Positions 47,401-58,508 of a stretch of DNA of 64,000 nucleotides are shown here, piece by piece (the first letter of the stretch is position 1; each line of letters begins with the position of its first letter). Where the stretch lies: assembly GCA_030674185.1 (NCBI GenBank), contig CM060306.1:1239132-1303131 (forward strand). The letters run 5' to 3'. The notes under the pieces are model-generated. The model worked only from the letters and a program-made list of their open reading frames with translations. It was not told the DNA's origin and ran no database searches. The stretch comes from Monoplex corrugatus (Eukaryota; Mollusca; Gastropoda; Littorinimorpha; Ranellidae). Position numbers and translations under genes: made by a program.

Positions 47401-47727
47401 ATTTACTGCTCAGTACGGAAAAATTCCTTGACGACAAATACGACGAAACTATCAAGGGACATGACCATTGCACGGCGGTTGATCAGTGTAGCTGTAACAG
47501 ATTTCCTATGCTGGTTTCCCATTGGGCTGTGTGGAATATTAGCATCTGCTGGTATTCCTGTCTCTGGAGAAATAAACGTAGCACTAGCCATTTTTGTACT
47601 GCCCATAAACTCTGCTCTTAATCCCTTTGTGTATACCTTCAATGTTGTTGCAGAAAAGCGAAGGAAATCAAGAGAAAGAAAATTTTTGAAATGGTTTGAA
47701 TCCGAACGTGGTTTTAATGATAGTTAA
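44404..47727 (+). CDS. CUB/LDLa/CTLD/LRR 7TM receptor 2 (GRL101/LGR-C-like), frameshifted as sequenced
   Basis: Cell-surface class A GPCR with a large ectodomain. Order: CUB-like domain (44413-44740: GYIANNINMSG, SVPTGNVIMIS, HACDSEFC); LDLa 1 (44758-44875); C-type-lectin-like domain (44880-45320: REYCRSVGGTLGI, CISQTNHDFYLSNC, GAVCEFRK); LDLa 2-5 (45570-46107: CDFIPDCQDKSDESFC, CDQLSQCSGESDEKNC, CNGIYDCIGHEDEEGC, CDGWPHCPMHDDELAC); LRR cap CPAGCLCQGHSFLC; about seven LRRs (46190-46700); hinge Cys pair and DEVSSCKDLL; TM1-7 (46815-47650). GPCR marks are intact: LADFLMG (TM2), LDRF (TM3), FLCWFP (TM6), NPFVY (TM7). Frame breaks lie near 44476, 44813, 45596 and 47265, each explained by one missing base. 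The upstream signal exon is not identified. Ligand unknown; relatives bind relaxin-like or glycoprotein-type ligands. Confidence 0.82.
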
Positions 47728-47820
47728 TTGTCAGGGCTATAGAAAGACCTTCGCACTGTTTAAGAACTTATAGTTTTATAAGAGAGAGGGGGATCCGAGA
47801 GAGAGTGAGAGAGATAAAAC

Positions 47821-47857
<37 letters not shown>

Positions 47858-47924
47858 TGATAACGGTGATGATACTGTATTTTCTGACGGTAGAAGTTAT
47901 CATCTTAAAGCCTGTTTTTTCAAA
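47728..47924. repeat. 3' flank of receptor 2 with (AG)n microsatellite
   Basis: GAGA-rich run, strongest at 47820-47856, just past the receptor stop codon. Confidence 0.8.
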
Positions 47925-48050
47925 CTTGTCATCTCTTGTGTGCTGGGTGTGTTCTTGTTTCCACAAGCCAGCCACTTACGTGACTCACGGGATCTTTAAC
48001 ATGCATACTGATGTCCTGCACGCGTGTCAAAACACGCTAACGATTCAATA
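47925..48050 (-). mobile_element. SINE core fragment
   Basis: On the minus strand it reads gcatgttaaagatcccgtga, then gtggaaacaagaacacaccc. This is the conserved core also seen twice in the SINE at 54.7-55.1 kb and common in caenogastropod genomes (from recall). The tRNA-like head is missing. Confidence 0.6.
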
Positions 48051-48125
48051 AACAACAATAACAAACAACAACAATAACAAACAACAACAACACAAACACC
48101 AAACAAATCAAACAACAAACCACCC
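48051..48125. repeat. (AACAA)n / (CAA)n microsatellite
   Basis: Imperfect AACAA/CAA repeats with a few unrelated bases. Confidence 0.8.
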
Positions 48126-49615
48126 TTTCAAGCTCTAAACCCATTTAACGACCTCTCAAACACTACAACACACCAAGTCGTGTCCCAAGAAGATTTGACA
48201 GAATAAAGTCTGATTATTGCATGAAGAGTTTCTGTTCTTGACCTGACTGACCGTTTACATTGTGCTTGACAATATTCCCCCAGTTTTTCTAGAGTATCTT
48301 TTCAGTTTTATTATTTTTCCGTGGAATACACTTTCCTCCAAGAGTTCCCATTATACGATATATTTCTAGTTCCGTATTCATTTCATGATTTGGATCTCAA
48401 CAATTTAAATTTTATAACGTTCTTCCGCGGGTCCTAGTGTCAGTTTTATTTTCATTGTTTTCATTTTTTTAGTTCACACCGTTGACTTCCACACTTTACG
48501 TCACGATTCCAGGTTTATATCTTCCTACATTTTGTAGATTCACTGTTTTATTTTTCTTACTCTGCTTAATTAAGCAGAGTTTAAGGTTCACCTTCCCATT
48601 CTGAAATGCTTCTCACGTAGATCCGTGTCTCATTCTGAAAGTCACAGGCATCATGTAAACAGCCTCAGCCAGGTCTGATAGTCAGGGACGCATGCCGGGA
48701 GACACCCCAGATCATGTTCAAGTCACCATATACACCCACAGAGACACGAACGATGGACGATGATTGGAACAACACTACAGGCAGAACCTCGACTATGACA
48801 CCTCTTCATTGACGACTATATGCACGTGACCAAAGGTCTGCAACGACGACACACGGGACAGGACGAATGGATGGGACAGTAGGATCTTCACCCTCACATG
48901 TTGCAGTTTCAGTATGTACTATGGATCAACTGTTTAAAACTAGTCTGCAAAATGGGGGACAAGATTCGGGTCGACTCCAGTCCAGTGTGCGTCTGTGACA
49001 GAAATTGACATCAACCCGTCACATTTATAAATGCAAGCTTCATTATCAAATACCCGTTGTTTATCATAAAGAACATTATAGCATTGAAAATGTGCTGCTT
49101 ATATTCTGAGTAATAGTAAAGAGTTTACCTGTCAGTTGCTCCCATATCAAACCAAATCGTCTTCAGTAATAGAACTATGATTCTAACTGATTCAGAATAT
49201 TTCCATTTCATCCATTGACACTGATAATATAATCATAAGATCCATTTAACACAGTTAAGCATGTATGTGTGTATGGCTATATAAACATGAATATGTATCC
49301 ATATGTATGCTAACAACGCGAGTATGTGAACGACCCAAAGACTAGTGTGTGTACGGCCTAAAGGTTTCTGGATCAACAACGATCTATACCTCTAACCACT
49401 GAAGTCTATTGACAGAGACAGCTGGCATTTTACCAAGCTGGACTGAGCACTTCAACACGCTATTAGACAGATAGTTGACAGTACTGGAGGATGCCATTGG
49501 AGCATTTCTCCACTCTCCAGTAAAGGAATCTCTGGCAGACCTACCCTCCAGTGCCAAGGTTACCAAAGCCTTGAGCCAAGCCACTATATACGAGGGTACC
49601 AGAAGCCAGTGGTAT
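48126..49615. other. Intergenic, nothing recognised
   Basis: About 1.5 kb with no coding frame of interest. A possible poly(A) signal for receptor 2 transcripts lies at 48202. A short inverted repeat ctctgcttaattaagcagag is at 48561-48580. Confidence 0.5.
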
Positions 49616-50245
49616 TCCTACAGATATCTATAGGAATGGGGATAAATATTTCTGGACAGCTCACAACAATCTACATTGGAAGACGTTCTAATTAGATAAA
49701 AGGCAAGATGGGTGGTTGATAGAAACAGTTTAACTGAGTGTTTTGTGGCCTCCAAAAACGTAATTCCATTAGTAAACAAATCCCCAAACGCAATCTTTGC
49801 AATGGTACTGAAATTCAAGACAGACAAAATTGTCAGAGCCATTAAACATTTTTATGATAATTTGTAAAGAAAGTAGACACAAGAGGAAGCTGAGATAGAA
49901 GAATTAGTTGCTGAGAACCCTACATTAACAGACCAGGAAAAAAATCTCATTTGAACGAAATATCATTTGGATGAAGCTACTTATGCTCTTGGAAATATGA
50001 AAAACAAATAAAGGCATGGTACAGATGACTTTACTTCTGAATTGTTAAAGTCTTTTGGTCACAGTTGGGTACGCTGGTTGTGAGATCACTGAATGATGGA
50101 TTTCAGAAAGGCGAGCTCTTATCAACACAAAAAAGGTGTTATAATATGTATACTAAAAATCAATGAACAGAGAGACCTGATAAAAAACAAACAAAAACAA
50201 ACCCAGACAACAACAAAAGAAAAAAACATTTACACTCTTAAATAG
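49616..50245 (+). mobile_element. LINE C fragment, 5' portion, split by LINE D
   Basis: Plus-strand relic of the L1/Tx1-like LINE. A connector piece with KARWVVDRNSLTECFVASKN and IVRAIKHFYDNL lies at 49700-49863. An RT start with VVRSLNDGFQKGELLSTQKR follows at 50080-50140, against LNEAYRDGELSSTQKERLI in the complete copy. It has many stops. It resumes at 52347 after LINE D. Confidence 0.65.
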
Positions 50246-50269
50246 TCTGTAAAATAGGATCAGCCTGGT

Positions 50270-52346
50270 AGAAAGAAACTCTAGGGAGAGCTACACAACA
50301 GAAGGTCTTCAGAGAAGTAACCCCCTTTAGACAAGTGTTTCGGCCCTGAACTCCTTACACTCTCGGGGGGCCGGGCCACATCCAGGTCATGACTCCTGGA
50401 TGCCCATCTGCTGTTGTCTATTTTTTTTCCCCACCCCGGGGAGCGAACCTGGGCGATTCTGTGCTTCAGAACTGCGGTACGCTGTTTTACCAATGTGCTA
50501 ACGGGGCACACATCATCTGTAGGGAATTTAATCCTTATGAAGTTCACTTTGGTTCCTCTTTGCCCAGATCCAGCTTTAGCTCCTTTCTGCTGCCTCTGCC
50601 ATCGCTTTAAGGGCTCTAGTCCTCTTCTTCCCAGAAATGGCGAGTTGTTTCATGAGATCATAAGCGGAGGTGCCCACAAACCCTCTTGCCCCGACCTCTA
50701 TGGCGAAGATTTTGACCCGCAGACCTGCTTTCTTCAGGGTGCTGGCAAGACCGGCGTATTTTTCGGTCTTGTAGATATGTGCTTCTTCCATTCTGCTTTC
50801 GTATGGCACAGTGAGTTCTATCAGAATCACTTGTTTCGAGGAGTCAGAGTGGAGAGCGATGTCTGGTCTCATGCCTGTCTTGCTGATGACATCTGGGTAA
50901 TTTCTCCACTCTGGGAGGTCTGCTGTACACTCCCAGTCGACTGCTCCATCCAGAAGACCCTTTGGCAATGTGCTGGTTGTCATAGCACTTTCGGGCCAGA
51001 CCTGTTTCCCTCCTGCTTTGTAGAACGTTGTCATAGCAATTGGTGCGTTTGGGGTCATGGTTTTTTCGCTAACCACGTCTGTGATCACTTTCAGAACTTG
51101 GTTGTGCCTCCATGTATACCTTCCTTGGCTAACGCTACTTTGCAAGAGCTTAGGACATGTTCCACTGTTTGTTTCTTCTGACAGAGCGGACATGCTGGGT
51201 CATCTGATTTCCCCCATTTCACTAAGTTTGCATTCGAGGGGAGCAGGTCATATACAGATCTGAGGAGGAAGCTTATCCTTAAAGGAGCCATGTGCCACAT
51301 GTCGTTCCAGCTGAGACTTCTTTGGAGTGCACTGTCCCATGTTGTCCATTGCCCCTGTTGACCTTGCTGGACTGCCTTCTGCACTCTTTTGACATCTTCT
51401 TTCTTCAACTCCTGTATGATCATGTCTCTTTTTTCCTTCCTTTTGGCTTTGGACCACCACTGCATTTTTGTTGCTCCCAGTCCCTGTCTGTTGGTTTGCG
51501 TGTGTCCAATTATTTCTTTGATGCTGAGGTTTCTCTTGGCATTGTTTACAGCCTCTTGGACTTTCCATTTTTTGCCAGTTCTCAGCTTTGGCTGAACTGA
51601 TCTCACGATATTGTCCTCCGATTCCTCCAGCATGCTCAACAGTCTTGCTTTTCCAACTTTGTATTCCTCCACTATGGATTTGAGAGGTAGCTTCAGCATT
51701 GCTTGACGACAGTAGAATGCAACATCAGTGAGACCAGGTGGGACACCGAGCCATTTTCTTGTGTATTTGTTGATTTTAGCTTCAGCATTGCTTGACGACA
51801 GTAGAATGCAACATCAGTGAGACCAGGTGGGACACCGAGCCATTTTCTTGTGTATTTGTTGATTTTGGCTTCCATTGCTTCCATTGTGCTGGTGCAAATG
51901 TCATAGATTAGCAGTGGCCACAGCAGCTTTGGTATCAGCATGAACTGTAGACACCAGACTTTGTATTTGCCTGGCAGTCCGCAGTTATCTATTTTCTTCA
52001 GGCCTTCTTCTGCTGTTTGCTTGGTTTCACATCCCCTTTGTGTGTCTTTCAGGGAGTCATCATACCATCTTCCGAGACTTTTTACTGGCTCTTCTGTGAC
52101 AGTGGGGATGGCTTGGTTGGCTACCATGAATTTGACTGAATCAGCCACTTTTCCTTTTCGCAGTGAGAGACTTCGGGATTTCTTTGGTTTGAACCTCATT
52201 CTTGAAGAGGCCACCAGCTCATCCAGCTGCTTTAAGATTTGGTGTGTCTCTTCCTCATCCGTGGACAAGACTGTTGTGTCATCCATGAACGCTTTCAGAG
52301 GAGGCATCTGGTATCCATCTCCCAGATTCCTGTATAGTTAGTGAGT
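50270..52346 (-). mobile_element. LINE D (REL-endonuclease type, R2/Hero/NeSL-like), 5'-truncated
   Basis: Minus-strand element that cuts LINE C. Read leftwards: RT core AFMDDTTVLSTDEEETHQIL (FMDD, near 52250-52295), KSLGRWYDDSLKDTQRGCET, LLWPLLIYDICTSTMEAMEA, WLGVPPGL; an 89-bp tandem duplication that shifts the frame; VEEYKVGKARLLSMLEE; WNDMWHMAPLRISFLLRSVY; a CPLCQKKQTVEHVLSSC zinc knuckle (CX2CX7HX4C, near 51150-51200); GRYTWRHNQVLKVI; and a restriction-like endonuclease with RPDIALHS...ILIELTVPYE (near 50800-50870), KTEKYAGL and GARGFVGTSAYDL. RT plus C-terminal CCHC plus PD-(D/E)XK nuclease defines REL-type LINEs. The RT N-terminal half is missing; the rest is two frames, recently active by its condition. 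Confidence 0.85.
51688..51865. repeat. 89-bp direct tandem duplication inside LINE D
   Basis: The sequence 51688-51776 repeats at 51777-51865 with almost no difference. 89 is not a multiple of three, so it disrupts the LINE D frame (KSTNTQENGSVSHLVSL in the shifted copy). Confidence 0.9.
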
Positions 52347-53790
52347 AAAACCGTTCTTCACCCTTAACAGATGAGGATCAGACTGGGTTTATTTCAGGTA
52401 CACGTATTAGTGACAATAATTGTCCTGTATATGTTTTGGCAGTTAAATCAACAGCAAAAAAATTACCTCTATTACTGTTATGTTTAGACTTTGAAGAAAC
52501 ACTTGATTCAATAGATCGGAATACCATGTTTAAAGTGTTAAATGTTTCTGGATTTGGACCAGACGTCTGCTGACAGACTTCTATATTTTACAAAAGTATG
52601 AAGTCAGTCATAGCAGTTAATGGTAAAGTGTCTTATTGGTTCCCTATCCAGAGAGGATATAGGCAAGGTGACCCATTGTCACAGTATATCTTTAAGGTGT
52701 AGAAATTCTAGCATCAATGACCAAAAAAACCAAAACTTTTAAAGACTTTTGATACAACAAACTGAGCACAAAATTTCACAACATGTCGACGAAACTGAAA
52801 TTATTCTACACGGCAACAAAAGATTATTTGAGGAAGAGCCCAAAACACTTGATTTCTGCAGCAGAAAATCCAGATTTCTTTTAAACACAAGAAAATCCAG
52901 TGTTGAGTGGTTTGGCAGTAGATGTACAGTAACTCGCCAGTAAAGTACATGGATCATTCACATGTGGAATGGAGCCCACCTAAGTTTAAAATACTAAGGA
53001 TAAAGCTCAGAAATGATATGAAAATATGTGTGATAATAAATCATCAAGACTAGTTTAAAGAACTCGAGGCATCATACGGAAGGCGATTAAAGATGATTAA
53101 AAAAAGACTAACCCCCCGTCTTGGCAGGGTTGCTTTGTAAAATTTTTCATTTTATCCAAAATCATTCACTTGTGAATTTTGCTTCCAAATCCACTAGATG
53201 ATCTATTAGGTTCTTTGCAAAAATCAGTATATAAATTTGCGAGGAATATAAAAAAGACAACAAAACATACATACATTCATGTACAAACAAACAAACAAAA
53301 AACAAACAAAATAAAACAAACAAACAAAACAAAACAATAGAACAACACGCATTAAGTGTGTTTTGGATGATGGCTTTGGAATACCTGACGAAAGTAAATA
53401 ATGAAACGTATTAGAACTGACTTAGACAAAAGAGTCTACAAAACACCAATCACAAATGGAAAAGTGTATTCACAGCTTTATATAACTGAATTACCTTGTT
53501 AAAAATGTATGTTCCAGTCTCTGAATACACAGCTTGCTAAAGCAAAATTATTTTGGAAAAATATGTCCTGCTAGCATACAATGCGTTTGGCAACAATTTG
53601 CAGCCAAAATCATGTGAAGAGTTTCTTGCAGAACGAATATTTTGTAAAGAAAATATAAACATAAACACAAGGTTCTATTTTGGATGAAAAAGGAGGCATG
53701 TTTTGTCGAGAATGTTGTAAATCTATGTCAGGCCTATTGCGGTTTATCACTTCTCATTATAATGAACATCCAGAAGATTAACACTGTAGA
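52347..53790 (+). mobile_element. LINE C fragment, 3' portion, split by LINE D
   Basis: It continues the LINE C relic: DEDQTGFISGTRISDNNCPV (near 52368-52430), LLLLCLDFEETLDSIDRNTM (block A, near 52467-52530), SYWFPIQRGYRQGDPLSQYI (block B, near 52630-52690), WSPPKFKILRIKLRNDMKIC (near 52970-53030), and A-rich C-terminal sequence with CAA runs at 53285-53340. Heavily mutated, no ORF of use. Confidence 0.7.
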
Positions 53791-53794
53791 CAAA

Positions 53795-54425
53795 TTCTGC
53801 TAACTGGGCAGTGCAATGACAAATAATGGTTCTTCCGATGTTGATGTGGTGCTGCTCATCTCCAAGGCAGTCTCTGCCTTTGAAAGTTGTTCAAGTGGTG
53901 CAAGCCCACGGCATCAGGCCCTCCACATATATTGTTGTGCACAAAGCAGTAGTTTTGTGTGCCCTTCTGTACTGCTGTGCACAAGACGTGGACGATCTAT
54001 TGACGTCACAGTCAACAGTTGGAACAGGTCCACCAAAGATATCTGTGCAAGATGTGCAACACCACGTGACAAGTTCAAAAGTCCATCCTTCAAGATCTGA
54101 AGAAGTGTGGCTTGCTAAGCACAGAGTTTCTGACCATCAAGTGCCAGCTTTGTTGGACAGGACACGTCCATACGGAATCAACGCATCCTATCGATGATCA
54201 TGATCTGCGGCATCAACACCACCACTTGGGAAGACATTGCCCAGAACAAGCTGGCAACAGCAGTGCACCAGAGCACGATGACATTTGAACAAATACTGTT
54301 CAACAGAGGAGGTACTGATGAAAACAGAACCTCAGGCCACAGGACTCCTTCCCCACAGCACCTGTTCCTTCAGAATATGTCTGGTATCCCACATGAAGAC
54401 CCATGCTATGTGATAAGAGACTAGT
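53795..54425 (+). mobile_element. LINE fragment (endonuclease-RT family), RT C-terminal end
   Basis: Degraded plus-strand relic. LGSAMTNNGSSDVDVVLLIS and KAVSAF (53805-53880) match the FKYLGS...I..RI.KA.SAF block after the RT core. VHKAVVLCALLYCCAQ (near 53936-53985) matches the Y(K)AVVLxTLLYGxE block. QNKLATAVHQSTMTFEQ (54244-54292) matches the conserved 3' tail. It alternates between frames. It was assigned by block order only. Confidence 0.6.
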
Positions 54426-54494
54426 ATGCCAACTTATATATCAGATGCCTTAGGTAGGCCTGCTAGCATTCCTTTTTCATTTGCCTGTTCTAAA

Positions 54495-54555
54495 AAAAAC
54501 AACAACAAAAAAGAAAGAAAGAAAGAAACACATCAGCAATGGGTAAAACCACGTG

Positions 54556-54587
<32 letters not shown>

Positions 54588-54605
54588 TGTATGTATGAGT
54601 ATGTA
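54495..54605. repeat. A-rich run and (GTAT)n microsatellite
   Basis: A-rich sequence with AAAG repeats at 54495-54530, then about ten GTAT units at 54558-54598. Confidence 0.9.
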
Positions 54606-54727
54606 TGGTAGTAACATGACCGTGGTATTTTTAACCATGTATATGTATTGTTTATGTTTTGCAGTGAATGTGTATATATGTATATATTTGAATGTCTGAG
54701 CGCTGAGTGTTTGAAGGAAGCACACCT

Positions 54728-55115
54728 GATGGTCGTGTTAGCCAGGTGGGTAAATGCTGGACTTCCAGTTAGATGGTCCTGGGACTGATCCAGCTAGACA
54801 GGTCTGTCTGGTGGCTGAACAGTGGATCATTTTCTGATTTCTGAACTGAACTCGTGTGAAAAACTGCCAGTGCAGAAACTACCTTCATGTGTATACTTTT
54901 GCAAAATGTCAACTATGCAGGTTAAAGATCATGTAAATCATGCCAGATGTTGGCTTATGGCAATATGAAAACACTCATCAAGCACGTCCGTTTGTGGGTG
55001 TACATTTGCAGAACAGCAAATCTGCATGTTAAAGACCCTGTAATTCATGTCAGTCGCTTGTTTATGTAAACATAAAAACACCCAGCATGCACGTCCACCA
55101 TAGACAGAGTATGCA
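54728..55115 (+). mobile_element. tRNA-derived SINE with two core copies
   Basis: The head resembles a tRNA gene. A-box-like ttagccaggtgggt is at 54739-54752 and B-box-like gggactgatcc at 54780-54790, about 28 bp apart, as in an internal Pol III promoter. The core aggttaaagatcatgtaaat (54919-54938) is followed by atgaaaacactcatcaagca, and repeats as atgttaaagaccctgtaatt (55027-55046) followed by cataaaaacacccagcatgc. The SINE name cannot be given with certainty. It is a diverged, non-functional copy. Confidence 0.65.
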
Positions 55116-55139
55116 GACTGTGCAGCATCTTATCACCTA

Positions 55140-55330
55140 CACATACATACATGCTTCCAAAGAATCAGAACACTCAAAAATAAACATACAAAACAAACCA
55201 AACAAAGAATTGAAAATAAAGTAAAAATGGAGAAAAATTATTAAAAAAGAAAAAAAAAAGGAAAAAGAAATAACCGCATTAGAAATACCTTTTTTCATTT
55301 TTCTGTTATTACTGATAGTTGAAGGCAATT
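55140..55330. other. A-rich low-complexity sequence
   Basis: Plus-strand A-rich region with A-homopolymers near 55240-55260. Nothing coding recognised. Confidence 0.6.
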
Positions 55331-55333
55331 AAA

Positions 55334-55529
<196 letters not shown>

Positions 55530-55875
55530 TGCGCGAGCACGCATGCATGCACAATGTTGTGTAAACATGTTTCCATCACAAAATATCAACCAGTAATCGC
55601 TCTTCTTGTAAAAACACATAGCAACAAACTTCGCTCTAATTCTCTGTGCTTTCTGCCCAAGAGTCAGAACCACCGCCTGAAGATTATGAAGAAGCTTGTT
55701 AGGTTGCCTCCCTTGCACAAGACGAGCAGTAATAGGGCCAGCGTGGAGAAGATCAAAGCTGTTACGACAACACTTGTCTTTTGTTGCTTGTAGCTGATGT
55801 GTCTGTGTTCCCCGTTTGTGTTGCTTTATCTCCCTTTGTTAAAAAGCGAGATTGCTTCATATCAACTGGAGAAGG
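55530..55875. other. No gene recognised
   Basis: About 350 bp of unique-looking sequence between two microsatellites. No motif identified. Confidence 0.4.
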
Positions 55876-56034
<159 letters not shown>

Positions 56035-56289
56035 ACTGTGATAAAAATGTTAGAAATATTTTCTCAGCTGTTTCTGGATGGATATTTACCAAACCTTGGT
56101 GAAAGATGTGGACCGTTGAAGGTCAAGCAGGTGAGGTCAAGGTCACATGATTAAAAAACAAATTGCCAAAAGCATGTTGTTTGATAAGGTGTATAAACAG
56201 CACTTTTTCAAGAACTGAAATTGTTAATGTCTGTTTCCACTTTGTTGTAATCTAAGATTTCCTTTGCTTCACATCACTTTAAATTCATC

Positions 56290-56790
56290 AGATAAAAGTT
56301 GAATGCCAAGAAAACCAAAATTGTACACATTGGCCTGGGACTAGCCAAATCCACTTACATAGGTCAAGACAAAGTGGAAGAAGTCCACCAGTTCAAATAT
56401 TTAGGATTGATCAAATCAAACGATGCAGATTGTTCCACCGCCATCAACACCAGAACTGACATGGCAAAGAAACAGAGAGTAGACCTCATGAACATCTAGA
56501 AATACAGAACAGCAGACACAAAACTAAAAATGAGAATAATGAAATGTCTGGTCTGGACCATCATGACATAAGGAGCTGAAGGATAGACCTTCAAAAAGAA
56601 AAACATAAAGAAAATAAATTCAACTAAAATGTGGTTCTACAGACGTCTCTTAAGGGTGAGTAGAACAGAGAAGAGAAGTGACAAGAGCATAGTCGACGAA
56701 CTGAAAATCTGCAGAAAACTTGTAAAGGTCATTCTTAAGAAGAAATGGACTTTCTATGGACACGTGTGCAGAAAAAAAGCACTCTCATGA
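56290..56790 (+). mobile_element. LINE fragment (RTE/endonuclease-RT family), RT C-terminal part
   Basis: Plus-strand relic: LNAKKTKIVHIGLGL (56299-56343), VEEVHQFKYLGLIKSNDADC (56377-56436), MKCLVWTIMT (near 56540-56570), INSTKMWFYRRLLRVSRTEK (near 56614-56675), KKKWTFYGHVCRKK (56740-56780). This is the block order after the RT core in LINE A-like elements, but the sequence is a different family. Stops at 56497 and 56567. Confidence 0.7.
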
Positions 56791-57399
56791 AAGATTTCAT
56801 TCAGGGAAAAGGAACCAGAAAATAAAAACCACAAAAATAAAAGCAGATCGCGTATTTGATACAACCAGACAAGACAGGCGTCCTTGTCAAGCATAAACAT
56901 AAGATCACAAACGAAAAAAACACCAAATACAAAACTTAGAAGAAAAACGCTTTCTGCTGCTTCCTCCAATGGGAGAAAAGGACTAAAATGAAATCATAAT
57001 TTGTTTGTGAGTAATGGTGAGAACTTGGAAGAGAAGGAAATATGATGTCGGAGGGGAACACGTATGTATATCTACACTCATCATACACATGGATATACAT
57101 ACATCCCCACATAAATATGAAAATAAGAGAAAATATTAGCATATGATTGACTGAATGGAAAAATAATTAAATGCCTAGTTCAACGAATCCAGTCTGATCC
57201 TGGAATAGTAAGAAAAACATCTTAAACCAACAACCAAGGGACTGAAGGGAAAACCAGAGTCCCGGAGGAAAAAACAAACAAACAAACAAACAAAATACCT
57301 TAGTCAGACGTGGCTGGGTCCATCTTGTGAAACGAGAATTAAAACAGATTAGAAAATATACGTAAAGCCATATGTGCAGCTACAAAGCCAAGACCTCAT
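56791..57399. other. No gene recognised
   Basis: About 600 bp, A-rich on the plus strand, with a (CAAA)n run at 57273-57295. May be the 3' end of the preceding LINE; no proof. Confidence 0.4.
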
Positions 57400-57935
57400 T
57401 GAGATTGGAAATGATGATAATATGGACATGTCCTGCATTTAGGTTGTTACATGGAGAGGTTCCTGGAGGTTTTATGGCTGGTTTTCTGAGACGTGGACGT
57501 CCAGCAAGTCATGGAAGTATGTATCTCTTTTGTAGACAATTGAAGGTAGTCAGTCAAAGATTTTAGCTACAGTAGGACTGGATCATCTGTGGCAGCTTTA
57601 GGCTCAGAATGGAGGGCATTTGACTGACAGACAGAGTTGACTTTTTTACGGGCTTCATAGATGATACTGAGTGGGTAATGTCTACGAAAGAATCTGGTCT
57701 GTTCATCAGCTTTGCCATGGAAGTCATCATCATCTGAGCAGAGGCGTCATAGTTGCAAGAGCTGAGAATAGGGAATGCTGTTTTTGGTGTTGGAAATGTG
57801 GGATGATTGATAATCCAGACAGGAATGTGAGTCTCTTAATTTTAGTGACTTTAGTAACCAGTTTTTGAGAAGGAAGTGAAATTTCAATATCTAGAAAGCA
57901 CACAGATCTATTAAAAAATTCATACATTGTCACGA
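57400..57935 (-). mobile_element. Penelope-like element 2, RT C-terminal part
   Basis: Minus-strand copy of the family at 1-600: CFLDIEISLPSQKLVTKVTK (57840-57905), SIIPHFQHQKQ in a neighbouring frame near 57800, IPYSQLLQL near 57750-57775, RRHYPLS near 57675-57695, EARKKVNSVCQSNALHSE near 57605-57660, QPKCRTCP near 57425-57445. Frameshifts and stops throughout. Confidence 0.65.
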
Positions 57936-58508
57936 CCGGATCAACTGGTGTGACAGGATAATAAAAAAAGAATGAATAAGATTCAGTATGGTAAGGCAAT
58001 GTTGCAGATTGGCGAGATAAGGAAGGAAGAATTTCTGTTTTTTCACGTGAGGAGCATTTTGTGTTAGGGAGGCAGTTTTCGTGTAAAAAGCAGTTTTCAT
58101 GTGGACTGTGGTCTTCACATTGTGAACGAAGGGACGTTTCGTTGAGGTTTGTACATGAACAGAGTTTGGAAAAAAATGTAGTATTGTCCGTATGTTCAAG
58201 TTTGTGCCACTTCAGTATCAGCTATCCTTGCAGGAGTGTAGAGGAAGTCATCTCTGTCTCAGACAAAAGCAGTGCAATGTTATCATCAAGTACAATGTCT
58301 TACAACATTACTGTCAGTGCATCCACGTCAACTGTTGCACCTCAGATCAAAGAGATATCTCAACATCCCCAGAAGGTGTGGAATGGAGATGCTTTAGTGT
58401 GTAGCTTCGTCATGTAGTCCCAGCTCTGTCGTCATCATTGTCGTATACCTTTTGGGTATTATGAAGATTGCCTCATTTCTCCTTTCCTAGTCGTCTATGT
58501 TGCTGTGA
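57936..58508. other. Unassigned sequence within Penelope-like copy 2
   Basis: About 570 bp separating the Penelope C-terminal part from the minisatellite. No known motif seen on either strand. Confidence 0.4.

Noticed and set aside
50281..51193. Host nuclease gene (restriction-like fold)
   Set aside because: The PD-(D/E)XK motif follows an RT and CCHC knuckle in the order of REL-type LINEs, so it is part of the mobile element.
54728..54800. Functional tRNA gene
   Set aside because: Only A- and B-box-like segments are present; no cloverleaf could be folded and the sequence continues into a SINE core.
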